Assembly (NCBI RefSeq): GCF_039521975.1
Contig: NZ_BAAACZ010000018.1
Location: forward strand, 193,093 to 257,092
Origin: Alkalibacillus silvisoli
Lineage (GTDB): Bacteria; Bacillota; Bacilli; Bacillales; Alkalibacillaceae
DNA length: 64,000 nucleotides
Direction of reading: 5' to 3'
Shown here: one piece after another, positions 1 through 8,428 of the stretch
Layout: every line of letters starts with the position of its first letter
How positions within the stretch are numbered: position 1 is the stretch's first letter
The notes under the pieces: generated by a model
What the model was told of the DNA's origin: nothing
Databases searched by the model: none
Seen by the model: the letters and a program-made list of their open reading frames with translations, nothing else
Position numbers and translations under genes: made by a program

Positions 1-80
1 TATTTCTCATATGACGCTTTATTCAATTGTATGTTAGTAGGCTTTAACTTTTCTGTCCATTTTAGTAGTTGCTCCTTCAC
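1..80 (-). CDS. N-terminus of an unrecognised protein, cut by the window edge
   Basis: A reading frame on the minus strand runs off the left edge without a stop. A GTG at 80 is preceded by a GGGGGA ribosome site at a good distance; an in-frame ATG lies at 95. The visible residues (MKEQLLKWTEKLKP and on) are charged and look like normal coding sequence. It is divergent from kynA, so the roughly 100 bp between them should hold both promoters. I do not recognise the family from about 26 residues. Confidence 0.5.
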   Translation of the reverse strand, partial: MKEQLLKWTEKLKPTNIQLNKASYEK

Positions 81-180
81 ATCCAATTCCCCCATTAATA
101 CTCTTATGCAAATTTTATCATAATTTCTGTCCATATATTGTGGCTATGTTAAGATAAAAGAAAAAAAGGAGCGTTACGTC

Positions 181-1008
181 ATGACGTTTGAAAATGAAAA
201 GGGGATCCATACAGATTTTAAAGACCGAATGACTTATGGTGATTATTTAGATTTAGATTCGATTTTAAATAGTCAAAATAGATTATCAGATCACCACGAT
301 GAGATGTTGTTTATAGTAATCCACCAAGTTAGTGAACTCTGGATGAAGTTAACGTTGCACGAATTACAGGCAGCTATACAAAAGGTACAAGAAGAGTCAT
401 TTCAGCCCGCGTTTAAAATGCTCGCGCGTGTATCAAGTATCCAAAATCAAATCATTAAAGCTTGGGATGTTTTATCTACAATGACACCAAGTGAATACTT
501 AGGCTTCCGCGACCAGCTAGGTCATGCATCAGGCTTTCAATCTTATCAATATAGAATGGTCGAATTTGCATTAGGATACAAGACACCACAGGTTATCAAG
601 ATCTATGAAAAAGAACCAGAACTACAGAAGAAATTAATAGAGGCTTATGAAGCACCTGGATTATATGATGTGGCCATACGAGCCTTAGCTAAGGAAGGAT
701 TTGAAATTGATGAAGAAGTGCTAAACCGCGATCTGACTAAGACATATGAAGAGAATGAAAGTGTTGAGAGTGCTTGGATTGAAGTCTATAAAGATACGGA
801 GCGTTATTGGAATTTATATCAGTTAGCTGAGAAGTTAGTAGACTTAGAAGATTGGATGCAACAGTGGCGCTTCCGTCATATGAAAACGGTCGAACGAATC
901 ATCGGACATAAAAAAGGGACAGGTGGCTCATCAGGGGTCGGTTACTTAAAGCAAGTGCTAGACCACTACTTCTTCCCTGAGCTATGGAATGTGAGATCGA
1001 GGTTGTAA
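181..1008 (+). CDS. kynA: Tryptophan 2,3-dioxygenase
   Basis: Haem enzyme that opens the indole ring of L-tryptophan to give N-formylkynurenine, the first step of the kynurenine pathway; cytoplasmic. At 275 residues it has the usual family length. The hallmark block HHDEMLFIVIHQVSELWMKL lies near residues 38-57, the haem-ligand His is at about 233 in WRFRHMK, and the GTGGSSG loop that closes over the substrate follows at 246-252. The ATG at 181 follows an AAAGGAG ribosome site. Its partners kynB and kynU lie 2.5 kb away on the other strand, with a regulator and a DUF418 gene in between. Together the three enzymes would take tryptophan to anthranilate plus alanine and formate. Confidence 0.95.
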   Translation: MTFENEKGIHTDFKDRMTYGDYLDLDSILNSQNRLSDHHDEMLFIVIHQVSELWMKLTLHELQAAIQKVQEESFQPAFKMLARVSSIQNQIIKAWDVLSTMTPSEYLGFRDQLGHASGFQSYQYRMVEFALGYKTPQVIKIYEKEPELQKKLIEAYEAPGLYDVAIRALAKEGFEIDEEVLNRDLTKTYEENESVESAWIEVYKDTERYWNLYQLAEKLVDLEDWMQQWRFRHMKTVERIIGHKKGTGGSSGVGYLKQVLDHYFFPELWNVRSRL

Positions 1009-1087
1009 TTTACACATTAAAATAGAGGCCGAACCAAACTGACAGATTATGGTTAAAATTGCACTAAGATAGGAATGGATACTTTTT

Positions 1088-1124
1088 CACACGTGAATTT
1101 TCTATGAGTTCACGTGTTTTTTTT
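1088..1124 (+). terminator. Intrinsic terminator after kynA
   Basis: Inverted repeat CACGTGAA / TTCACGTG with a short loop, followed by a run of eight T. It lies 80 bp after the kynA stop and fits a monocistronic kynA transcript. Confidence 0.8.
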
Positions 1125-1343
1125 GAATTAAAGGTTGAATAGAAAATAAGCAAAAAATTAAATTAAGATGAATATGTTTGTGGAAAAACGTACTTAAACT
1201 AAAGTGTGTGTCATTAATATAAGTAACACCTGGATACATATGTGGGAAGTGAAGAGGTTCTTCTGCTCAAGATATGAGAGGGGAATTTTGTTAAGCTCTC
1301 AGTTGACATTTTTGATAACAATAAAAAGCATTACTTTAAGTGA

Positions 1344-1475
1344 AGAAACGTTGATGCAACTGGTGGTTGCAGCCTGTTGCAACCATTGTTAGCTTTACTT
1401 TTTTTAGTGATTTCAATAGTATTAGTGGCGAACCTGAATAAAATTAATGCTAATGTAGCGAAGAAAAGGTGGTAA
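1344..1475 (+). other. Start-less open frame for a short membrane peptide, possible gene remnant
   Basis: This frame encodes a strongly hydrophobic stretch (PLLALLFLVISIVLVANL) followed by a basic tail ending KKRW, and stops six bases before the ATG of the next gene, over its ribosome site. It has no convincing start: the frame closes upstream at a TGA and the nearest ATG (1354) is in another frame. It may be the 3' end of a small membrane protein gene broken by a frameshift, once translationally coupled to the regulator. The rest of 1125-1480 shows nothing else I can name. Confidence 0.35.
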
Positions 1476-1480
1476 ATAAA

Positions 1481-1933
1481 ATGATATTTGCCGAGAAACT
1501 GAAAAATGAAAGACAGAAAAAAGGATGGTCACAGGAAGGCTTGGCAGAAAAACTATATGTCAGTCGCCAATCTGTTTCAAAGTGGGAAAATGGACAGAAT
1601 TATCCTAGCATTGAAATAATCATTAATTTGAGTGATTTATTCGGTGTAACTATAGATGAACTCTTGAGAAACGATGAAGAATTAAAAGAAAAAGTCATTC
1701 AGGATAGTAAAAAGCTAGCCTATCCAAAAATTAAATTTGTATTTGACATGGTTTGGTTGCTTGGGGCTGCAATCCTACTTATCAAAATTGCATCTCTTGT
1801 TTTAAATCATTTTACTGCACTAAATATTCCACTTATGGGTGGTTCCTTCCTATGGAACTTTGGCCCTCTTATTTTAATGATAGGTGGGGCGATTGGATCA
1901 AACGAGTTAAAAGATATGTATAAAGAGGAGTAG
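1481..1933 (+). CDS. XRE-family helix-turn-helix regulator with membrane C-terminus
   Basis: About 150 residues. The first 65 form a Cro/C1-type DNA-binding domain (KGWSQEGLAEKLYVSRQSVSKWENG, shown here as SQEGLAEKLYVSRQSVSKWE). Two hydrophobic segments near residues 80-105 and 115-135 suggest membrane attachment. I chose the ATG at 1481 because AAAGGTGG lies just upstream; an in-frame GTG at 1469 is inside that ribosome site. Such regulators often control an adjacent membrane protein, and the next gene, a DUF418 protein, is 92 bp downstream, but target and signal are unknown. The gene interrupts what could otherwise be a kyn cluster. Confidence 0.75.
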   Translation: MIFAEKLKNERQKKGWSQEGLAEKLYVSRQSVSKWENGQNYPSIEIIINLSDLFGVTIDELLRNDEELKEKVIQDSKKLAYPKIKFVFDMVWLLGAAILLIKIASLVLNHFTALNIPLMGGSFLWNFGPLILMIGGAIGSNELKDMYKEE

Positions 1934-2025
1934 AAAATCTATCTCTACTTAACATCAGTATAACCTATACCGTACTTGTAATTTGCTGAGGAAGGGCCGG
2001 TTGTTAATGGGGGGAAGTTTTCTAA

Positions 2026-3219
2026 TTGAAACACAAAGAAAATATTCAAACAAAACAAAAAAATCGAGCCATAAGAACGTTAATCACGCAGGAAAGGGCT
2101 CAAGCACTAGATATCGCTAGGGGATTTATGCTCCTTCTAATCGCCTTGGCTCACGCACCATTACTCTTATTCGGCGCAGAACCTGGCATCATGTCGCAAC
2201 CTCTTAGCACAAATACAAGTGATAAAGTAATCAACTTTGTCAGCCATTTGTTCATTGAAAACCGCGCTCGTCCTATGTTTGCGTTACTATTCGGCTACGG
2301 TATGGTGTTAGTTATTCAACGACAACTGGATAAAGGGACAACAGTTAAAGAAGCAAAACGCTTACTACGTCGTCGAGCATTCTTTTTACTGTTATTTGGC
2401 TTTGTACTAGCAGTCATTATAGGAGGTGATGATATTCTTGCGCCATACGGGGTTGCTAGTTTACTCCTAGGGTGGTTGCTTTTACGAGGGTATCGTGCAC
2501 TTATTAAGGTGTTAATAGGAATAAGTTTATTTTTTTCCCTCTGGTTGCCATTAGGGTGGATGGTAATTGCCCACGATCTGGGTGGATTGACATTAGAAGA
2601 CGAGTTTTCTTCTGCTTACACTTATTTAAGCATAATGGTTGCAAACTTTGTGAACTTTCCAGTGATAATAGTCTTCGTTCATTTCATGTATCCCATTCTA
2701 ATTCCTGTTCTTGTAGGAATGTGGGCAGCGCGAAACGAGTTACTAACTAAACCAGACCAGCATCTGAAAAAATTAGTTTGGATATCAATCATAGGAATAT
2801 TTCTTTCCATCGTAGGTGCTCTCCCATTAGCTACCTATGGCTTACAGCTGTGGGAACCATCCCCACTTATCGCGGGGTTACTTTATGCATGTCATTTGAT
2901 AACTGGCTTCGCAGGAGGATTCGGTTATGCAGCATTATTCGGTGTAATCGTAGTTGCAATCAAAAACCAAGGAGCTATATCTAAAGCACTTGCAGCTTTA
3001 GGGAAAAGATCATTGACCTTCTATATTTTCAACGAAACAATGCTCGTATTTCTCCTATCTCCTGCTTTCATAGGCCTCGGTATGAGATTGACTGCTACTG
3101 GAGGAGCGGGAATTGCTGTCCTTATCTGGATGGGAGCTCTAATGATAGCGATCCTATTTGAAAAAGAGCAAATACAAGGTCCTGTTGATAAATTGTTAAG
3201 GCATTTGGTGTATAGATAG
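2026..3219 (+). CDS. DUF418 family multi-pass membrane protein
   Basis: A 397-residue polytopic protein of the YeiB/DUF418 type. The N-terminal block has the family pattern RAQALDIARGFMLLLIALAH, and the C-terminal DUF418 part contains GKRSLTFYIFNE. About ten hydrophobic segments are visible. The start is a TTG at 2026 preceded by GGGGGGAAG; no good ATG is available. The biochemical role of the family is not established; acyltransferase-like membrane functions have been suggested for relatives. It may be co-transcribed with the XRE gene upstream. Confidence 0.75.
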   Translation: MKHKENIQTKQKNRAIRTLITQERAQALDIARGFMLLLIALAHAPLLLFGAEPGIMSQPLSTNTSDKVINFVSHLFIENRARPMFALLFGYGMVLVIQRQLDKGTTVKEAKRLLRRRAFFLLLFGFVLAVIIGGDDILAPYGVASLLLGWLLLRGYRALIKVLIGISLFFSLWLPLGWMVIAHDLGGLTLEDEFSSAYTYLSIMVANFVNFPVIIVFVHFMYPILIPVLVGMWAARNELLTKPDQHLKKLVWISIIGIFLSIVGALPLATYGLQLWEPSPLIAGLLYACHLITGFAGGFGYAALFGVIVVAIKNQGAISKALAALGKRSLTFYIFNETMLVFLLSPAFIGLGMRLTATGGAGIAVLIWMGALMIAILFEKEQIQGPVDKLLRHLVYR

Positions 3220-3423
3220 TGATGTGTTCTCAGTTTAAATCATACACCATCACTTATAAGTGCACGTATTAATGAAGTTCGGGTGCACTGAGCATATAAA
3301 GAGATACTTCTCAAATGCTGGTTTGGAGAATTCTAAAGCATTTAGGTAGTTTTTAACTTAGCAAATCGCTCTCCATCATTTTTAAAATAAACGAGGGTGT
3401 TAGTTATATAAATTTCAGAATAC

Positions 3424-3460
3424 TAAAGGCGTTTGGATTATACTCCAAACGCCTTTTTTG
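3424..3460. terminator. Terminator hairpin between convergent DUF418 and kynB genes
   Basis: Inverted repeat GGCGTTTGGA / TCCAAACGCC with a six-base loop and a T run on the plus strand. It stands about 200 bp after the DUF418 stop and 50 bp beyond the kynB stop, so it could serve both, better on the plus strand. The stretch 3220-3423 shows no gene. Confidence 0.7.
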
Positions 3461-3509
3461 AGTTCATTTCTTTGTGAACGGAACCTTCTAAAACAGAACG
3501 GCACCTATT

Positions 3510-4130
3510 TTAACTCTTCGTCTTCAATATAGCACGAACAGGCGATCCGTCAGCACCTTCAATTTTTAAAGGTAAAGCCGTTAAGTGGTATAAGCCTGGT
3601 TCAACGCCTTCTAAATTAAGCCCCTCTAAAATGTGAATGCTGTTTTTTTCAAATGCGTGGTGTGCATCTAATGTCTTACTTTCAAGTGGATCGACAGAAG
3701 GGAGGTCAACACCAATTAACTCCACACCATTCCTTCTAAAAAACTCACCTAAACTTGGATCTATAATGGGGATCTCAGTCGGAAAGTAAGAAGGGTCCTT
3801 CCAAGCAGACGTTTTTAAAATGACGCGTCTAACATGCGATAGATCGACTAACTTTAAATCATCTGGTCTAATACGTTCTTTTGTTGACACATCCACTACA
3901 AGAACGTCACCAACATACAAATCAAGCGGTAATTGCTCAACGGTTAAGCCACTGTCATTGAAATGATACGGTGCATCAATGTGTGTAGCGGTATGACAGC
4001 TCGTTGTGAATTGCCCAACGTTAACAGAACCCGTCTCCTCTTTAGACCAAGTTAACTCGTAAGAAAAAGGTGTATCTCCTGGCCAAGTGGGAGTCTCCTG
4101 TTTTAAAGTACGTGAAATATCAATGATCAT
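3510..4130 (-). CDS. kynB: Kynurenine formamidase (arylformamidase)
   Basis: Metal-dependent hydrolase that removes formate from N-formylkynurenine to give kynurenine. The 206-residue protein has the cyclase/KynB metal-binding motif HTATHIDAP with His46, His50 and Asp52, and the N-terminal pattern IIDISRTLKQETPTWPGDTP. The ATG at 4130 has a perfect AGGAGG six bases upstream; that ribosome site overlaps the kynU stop codon, so translation is probably coupled to kynU. An in-frame upstream start at 4148 would lie inside kynU and is less likely. Confidence 0.93.
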   Translation of the reverse strand: MIIDISRTLKQETPTWPGDTPFSYELTWSKEETGSVNVGQFTTSCHTATHIDAPYHFNDSGLTVEQLPLDLYVGDVLVVDVSTKERIRPDDLKLVDLSHVRRVILKTSAWKDPSYFPTEIPIIDPSLGEFFRRNGVELIGVDLPSVDPLESKTLDAHHAFEKNSIHILEGLNLEGVEPGLYHLTALPLKIEGADGSPVRAILKTKS

Positions 4131-4140
4131 GTTAATCCTC

Positions 4141-5415
4141 CTAAGCAATAACGTCGCGTTCGTTTTTATATTGTTTATAGACCTTCTTTTCCATAATTTC
4201 CTTTAAAATTTGTACTGTTCGATATACATCGTGATACGATACGTAAAATGCAACCGGTGCAAGGCGAATCACATTCGGAGCACGGAAATCAGGTGTAACA
4301 TTATAATCTTTTAGTGCTTTACAAACACTCGCAGCCTCATCATGCTCTAAGCACACATGACCACCACGGCGCTCATCTTCTTTAGGATTACCAATTGTAA
4401 ATCCGTATTCTAATAAATATTTCTCAACTAAATACATTAAGTACGCTGTTGCATGAAGTGACTTTGCTCGGATCTGTTCAATCCCTGCTTCTTCAAATAG
4501 TTCTAGTGAGCCAATTAAAGGTGCGACACTTAATACATGTGGTGTACCAATTTGATAAGCACCCGCATCTAAAGCAGGTGTGAAGGTGTGCTCCATATCG
4601 AATTGCTTTTCTTTGTTTGAACCGAACCAACCCGTAAGTCCTGGTGTTTTATCGAAATGGTTTTCATGGACAAATAAACCCGCAACACCACCTGGCCCAC
4701 TATTAACATATTTATAGTGACACCAATAAGCAAAATCAACGCCTGCTTCATGGAAATGGTGTGGAATGACACCAACAGAATGGCAGCCGTCAAAGCCAAT
4801 TAGTATATTTCGTTCGTGAGCAGCCTTTGTTAACTTCTCAATATTTAATAGTTGACCACTACGGTATAAAACAGTTGGCAGAATGATAAGTGCTACATCA
4901 TCTGTCATCGCATTGATTAAGTCATCTTCATCAATCGTTCGCCCGTCTCGACTTTTAACGCGAACCAAGTGTTCATCTGGGTCATAACCGTGTAGTTTTA
5001 ATTGACTTTGTAAAGCATAAATGTCTGATGGGAAGTTTAATTCATCAGCTAAGATCTTCGTTTTATTGCCTTTTGGTTGATAAAACGTACTGACTAGCTG
5101 ATGTAAATTGGAAGTTGTTGAACCAGTTACGACAACTTCCTCAGGTTTTCCACCGACTAATGACGAAACCTGTTTCCCTAAGTCTTCTGATAAATAAAAC
5201 CAAGGGTATTCTCCACTCACCCAGCCGCCAATCGCATCATTTTTCCACGCTTCTGTCACGTGATGTAACGATTGTTCAGCTCGTTTTGACATTAATCCGA
5301 GTGAGTTGCCATCTAGGTAAATATGGTCGTCTTTTATATAAAATTCATTTTTAAATTGTTTAAGTTGGTCTTGTTGGTCTAATTCATGTGCGAATTGTTC
5401 AGTTGGTTTAAACAA
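4141..5415 (-). CDS. kynU: Kynureninase
   Basis: PLP enzyme that cleaves kynurenine to anthranilate and alanine. The 424-residue length is normal. The PLP lysine is in the motif WCHYKYVNSGPGG at about residue 234, and the N-terminal part contains IYLDGNSLGLMSK, typical of the family. The start is a TTG at 5415 with a strong GAGGAGGG ribosome site six bases upstream; no ATG fits as well. First gene of a two-gene operon with kynB. Without an anthranilate-degrading gene nearby, anthranilate may feed tryptophan synthesis or be exported; that is inference. Confidence 0.93.
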   Translation of the reverse strand: MFKPTEQFAHELDQQDQLKQFKNEFYIKDDHIYLDGNSLGLMSKRAEQSLHHVTEAWKNDAIGGWVSGEYPWFYLSEDLGKQVSSLVGGKPEEVVVTGSTTSNLHQLVSTFYQPKGNKTKILADELNFPSDIYALQSQLKLHGYDPDEHLVRVKSRDGRTIDEDDLINAMTDDVALIILPTVLYRSGQLLNIEKLTKAAHERNILIGFDGCHSVGVIPHHFHEAGVDFAYWCHYKYVNSGPGGVAGLFVHENHFDKTPGLTGWFGSNKEKQFDMEHTFTPALDAGAYQIGTPHVLSVAPLIGSLELFEEAGIEQIRAKSLHATAYLMYLVEKYLLEYGFTIGNPKEDERRGGHVCLEHDEAASVCKALKDYNVTPDFRAPNVIRLAPVAFYVSYHDVYRTVQILKEIMEKKVYKQYKNERDVIA

Positions 5416-5511
5416 AGCAATCCCTCCTCGTACTCAATATATCATAATTGCGGTCATAGTGGTCTAATTTCTGTTAAACTAAAAATAGATAATAACAGGA
5501 GGGAAAGCGTG

Positions 5512-6060
5512 ATGAGAAAGCCAACGAACCAAACGGTGATGCACAGCTATCCGGGTATGGTTGCGATTGTTACAACATCTTATAATGGACAAGATAACGT
5601 TATGGCAGCAGGCTGGCATTCATATATTTCGTTTCAACCACCGATCTATGGTGTTGCGATTGGGCATGAGCGCCATACATATGAATTAATGAAAAAGTCC
5701 GGGCAGTTTGGTGTACATTTTTTGCCGATGGAGAAAGCTCAGTTTATCCAACAAGCCGGCGTGTACTCAGGGGCGAGTACGAATAAGTTTTTTTTAGGTG
5801 AAATGGAGTATGATCGTGGTATCACAATTGATGCTCCCATATTAAAAGATGCTTATGTTGCCTATGAATGCCAAGTGATTGATGTCAACAGGTACGGCGA
5901 TCATGACTGGTTTGTCGGGGATATGACACAGTTTTATCGTGATGATGATTTATTTTTAGATAATGGATTACCTAATGATGAGAAGCTTTCGGTTCCTTTG
6001 TACCTTGGGAGTTCTACTTACACGTCTTTAGGAGAAAGAAAGCAGTTTCGAATCGACTAA
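5512..6060 (+). CDS. Flavin reductase-like domain protein
   Basis: 182 residues of the DIM6/NTAB flavin reductase-like fold, which binds FMN. The segment MVAIVTTSYNGQDNVMAAGW followed by YISFQPPIYGVAIG is the family pattern. The ATG at 5512 (or GTG at 5509) follows AGGAGGG; an upstream in-frame start near 5386 would overlap the kynU promoter and is rejected. Its substrate is unknown. It is divergent from kynU-kynB across 96 bp, and 28 bp before pabA, so it could be the first gene of the pab operon. Confidence 0.75.
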   Translation: MRKPTNQTVMHSYPGMVAIVTTSYNGQDNVMAAGWHSYISFQPPIYGVAIGHERHTYELMKKSGQFGVHFLPMEKAQFIQQAGVYSGASTNKFFLGEMEYDRGITIDAPILKDAYVAYECQVIDVNRYGDHDWFVGDMTQFYRDDDLFLDNGLPNDEKLSVPLYLGSSTYTSLGERKQFRID

Positions 6061-6088
6061 GAATAACGAGCTATGGTAGGGATGCAAA

Positions 6089-6685
6089 ATGATTGTGATG
6101 ATCGACCATTATGATTCTTTTACATATAATTTAGTCGACTATTTTGAACAAATGGGAGTGGAGGTGAAAGTCGTTAAACACGACCAAATATCGGTTTCAG
6201 AGCTTATGGCGCTAAACCCTGAAGCGGTTATATTCTCACCTGGTCCAGGTAACCCGGATGATGTCTTAAATAGTCTTACTATTTTACAGGCTGTTCAAAA
6301 TAAATTACCGGTATTAGGTGTGTGTTTAGGCTTTCAAATTGTTGTCCAAGCCTTTGGTGGAATGATTGAGGAAGCTAACGTTCCCATGCACGGGAAAGTC
6401 GAATGGGTAGTGCATGATGAGGATCAAATCTATACAGATATTGACTCGCCTACAGCTGTCACGCGTTATCATTCGTTAATTGCTCGTAAAGAAAATATGC
6501 CTGATGTACTAAAGATAACAGGACAAACCGACTGCGGTGAAGTTATGAGTGTCAGGCATAAATATTTACCAATTGAAGCGGTGCAATTTCATCCTGAGGC
6601 GATTTTAACAACGTATGGTTTAAAAATGATAGAAAACTTTGTAGCAGGACACGGTTTAACGAGGCAGGTGAGTCGTGGTGAGTGA
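6089..6685 (+). CDS. pabA: Aminodeoxychorismate/anthranilate synthase glutamine amidotransferase subunit
   Basis: Class I glutamine amidotransferase of 198 residues that supplies ammonia to the chorismate-using partner encoded next. The nucleophile Cys is in LGVCLGFQ near residue 79 and the His-Glu pair in QFHPEAI near 170; SPGPGNP forms the oxyanion loop. Because the following gene is a PabB type, the main role is p-aminobenzoate synthesis for folate; use by anthranilate synthase as well is known for such subunits in Bacillus. It overlaps pabB by 11 bp. Confidence 0.9.
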   Translation: MIVMIDHYDSFTYNLVDYFEQMGVEVKVVKHDQISVSELMALNPEAVIFSPGPGNPDDVLNSLTILQAVQNKLPVLGVCLGFQIVVQAFGGMIEEANVPMHGKVEWVVHDEDQIYTDIDSPTAVTRYHSLIARKENMPDVLKITGQTDCGEVMSVRHKYLPIEAVQFHPEAILTTYGLKMIENFVAGHGLTRQVSRGE

Positions 6686-8414
6686 TGTTAAGTTAACGTT
6701 TCAATTCAAACACCCTTGGCTTAAAAATCATGCGATGCATTTTCGAAATCCGATTACGATTTTACAAGCTGATACGATTGGTGAAGTCAAAACAATCATT
6801 AAACAAGCTGAAGATTATTCAAAAAAGGGATATTATGTTGGTGGATTTGTCAGTTATGAAGCAGCGCAGGCCTTCATACCTCATTTACCTTTCCATAGTG
6901 TAGAGGAGCTACCTTACGTTTGGTTTGGTGTATTTGAAGAGTCTGCCCAAAAGGGGGAGGTGGCGGTAGATGAAACATTTTTTAATACTGAATGGAAGCC
7001 AGACACAGACAAACAAGCTTATGAGAAGGCGATTGAAACGATTCATCATTTAATTTCTAAGGGCATGACATATCAAGTTAATTATACGTTAAGGTTATTA
7101 GCGGAGTTAAGTGATGTTGATTCTGAGGCATGGTTTACACAACTCACCCAAGCTCAACAAGCCAATTACACAGCACTCTTACAAATAGGTTCGCATGATC
7201 TATTATCCATCTCACCGGAATTATTTTTCGCATCCAATGGTCATACAATTGAAACAAGGCCAATGAAAGGGACGATAAGAAGAGGGCTAACGGTTGAAGA
7301 AGATGAAAAGTTGAAACTTCAACTATCTGAATCAGTTAAAGATCGGGCTGAAAATGTGATGATCGTCGACTTGCTAAGAAATGATGTCTCACAAGTTGCA
7401 AAAGCAGGAACGATCAATGTGCCTCAATTGTTTACGATTGAGAGTTATCCAACTGTTCACCAAATGACCTCAACAGTGCAGGCGGAGCTGAAAGAGGAAG
7501 CAGACCTTGTTGATTTATTTAAAGCTTTGTTTCCATGTGGTTCGATTACAGGTGCACCCAAAAAAAGTACGATGGAGCAAATCTACCATTTAGAAAATAG
7601 TCCCCGTGAAGTGTACTGTGGTGCAATTGGTATTCTGACACCAAGAGGCGAAGCGGTTTTTAACGTTCCAATTCGAACCATTATCCACAATAAAGAAACT
7701 AATCAAGCTGTGTACGGTGTTGGTGGTGGCATTACGTGGGATTCATCTGCAGAGGGGGAGTATGAGGAGACCGTTGATAAAGCACGTGTTTTATACCGGA
7801 AGCCAAAATCATTTAAACTGTTGGAATCGATGCTGTTAAAAGACGGGGTAATCGACCTTGAACAAGAGCATATGAACAGGCTTACTAAGTCAGCGAATTA
7901 TTTTAATATTAACTTGAATGATCATCCATTAAAAGAAACGTTTAAAGCAATTAAGGCTTACCACCAAGGTGAATATAAAGTACGTTTACTAGTTGATGAA
8001 GAAGGTGACATACAATACGAGCTACAAGACATCAGTAATAGGCCGGAATCATTGAAGATAGCTTTAGCACTTGATCCAATTAAAAAAGAGAATGCCTTTT
8101 TGTATCATAAAACAACGAATCGAGATGTTTACAACAAGCGAGTACGAGATGATGTAGATGAAACGTTACTTTGGAATGAAGAAGGAATGATTACAGAGTT
8201 TACAACGGGAAACTTTGCTTATTTACTAGAAGGTAAATGGTATACACCTCCAGTTAGAGATGGGCTTTTACCCGGGACTTTCCGCGAAAAATTATTAAGT
8301 GAAAAACAAATAAGTGAAAGAAGTCTAGCGAAAGATGAGCTTACATCAGTTTGGGAGTTGGCCTTTTTTAATAGTGTTAGAGGGTGGAAACGTGTCCACT
8401 TGATTACTGAATAA
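6675..8414 (+). CDS. pabB: Fused aminodeoxychorismate synthase component I and aminodeoxychorismate lyase
   Basis: 579 residues. Residues 1 to about 375 are a chorismate-binding domain (PMKGTIRRG, VDLLRNDVSQVA, CGSITGAPKKSTMEQIYHLE) that converts chorismate and ammonia to 4-amino-4-deoxychorismate. The remaining 200 or so are a class IV aminotransferase-like domain with the PLP lysine in YHKTTNRDVYN and the closing loop PPVRDGLLPGTFRE, as in PabC, which releases pyruvate to give p-aminobenzoate. With pabA this two-gene set covers the branch without a separate pabC. The start is a GTG at 6675 with AGGTGAG upstream, overlapping pabA. Confidence 0.88.
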   Translation: MVSDVKLTFQFKHPWLKNHAMHFRNPITILQADTIGEVKTIIKQAEDYSKKGYYVGGFVSYEAAQAFIPHLPFHSVEELPYVWFGVFEESAQKGEVAVDETFFNTEWKPDTDKQAYEKAIETIHHLISKGMTYQVNYTLRLLAELSDVDSEAWFTQLTQAQQANYTALLQIGSHDLLSISPELFFASNGHTIETRPMKGTIRRGLTVEEDEKLKLQLSESVKDRAENVMIVDLLRNDVSQVAKAGTINVPQLFTIESYPTVHQMTSTVQAELKEEADLVDLFKALFPCGSITGAPKKSTMEQIYHLENSPREVYCGAIGILTPRGEAVFNVPIRTIIHNKETNQAVYGVGGGITWDSSAEGEYEETVDKARVLYRKPKSFKLLESMLLKDGVIDLEQEHMNRLTKSANYFNINLNDHPLKETFKAIKAYHQGEYKVRLLVDEEGDIQYELQDISNRPESLKIALALDPIKKENAFLYHKTTNRDVYNKRVRDDVDETLLWNEEGMITEFTTGNFAYLLEGKWYTPPVRDGLLPGTFREKLLSEKQISERSLAKDELTSVWELAFFNSVRGWKRVHLITE

Positions 8415-8428
8415 AGGGGAATGTTAAG

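Noticed and set aside
1204..1392. Open frame of 62 codons after kynA
   Set aside because: No ribosome site, Cys-rich and irregular composition, and it overlaps a more protein-like frame near its end.
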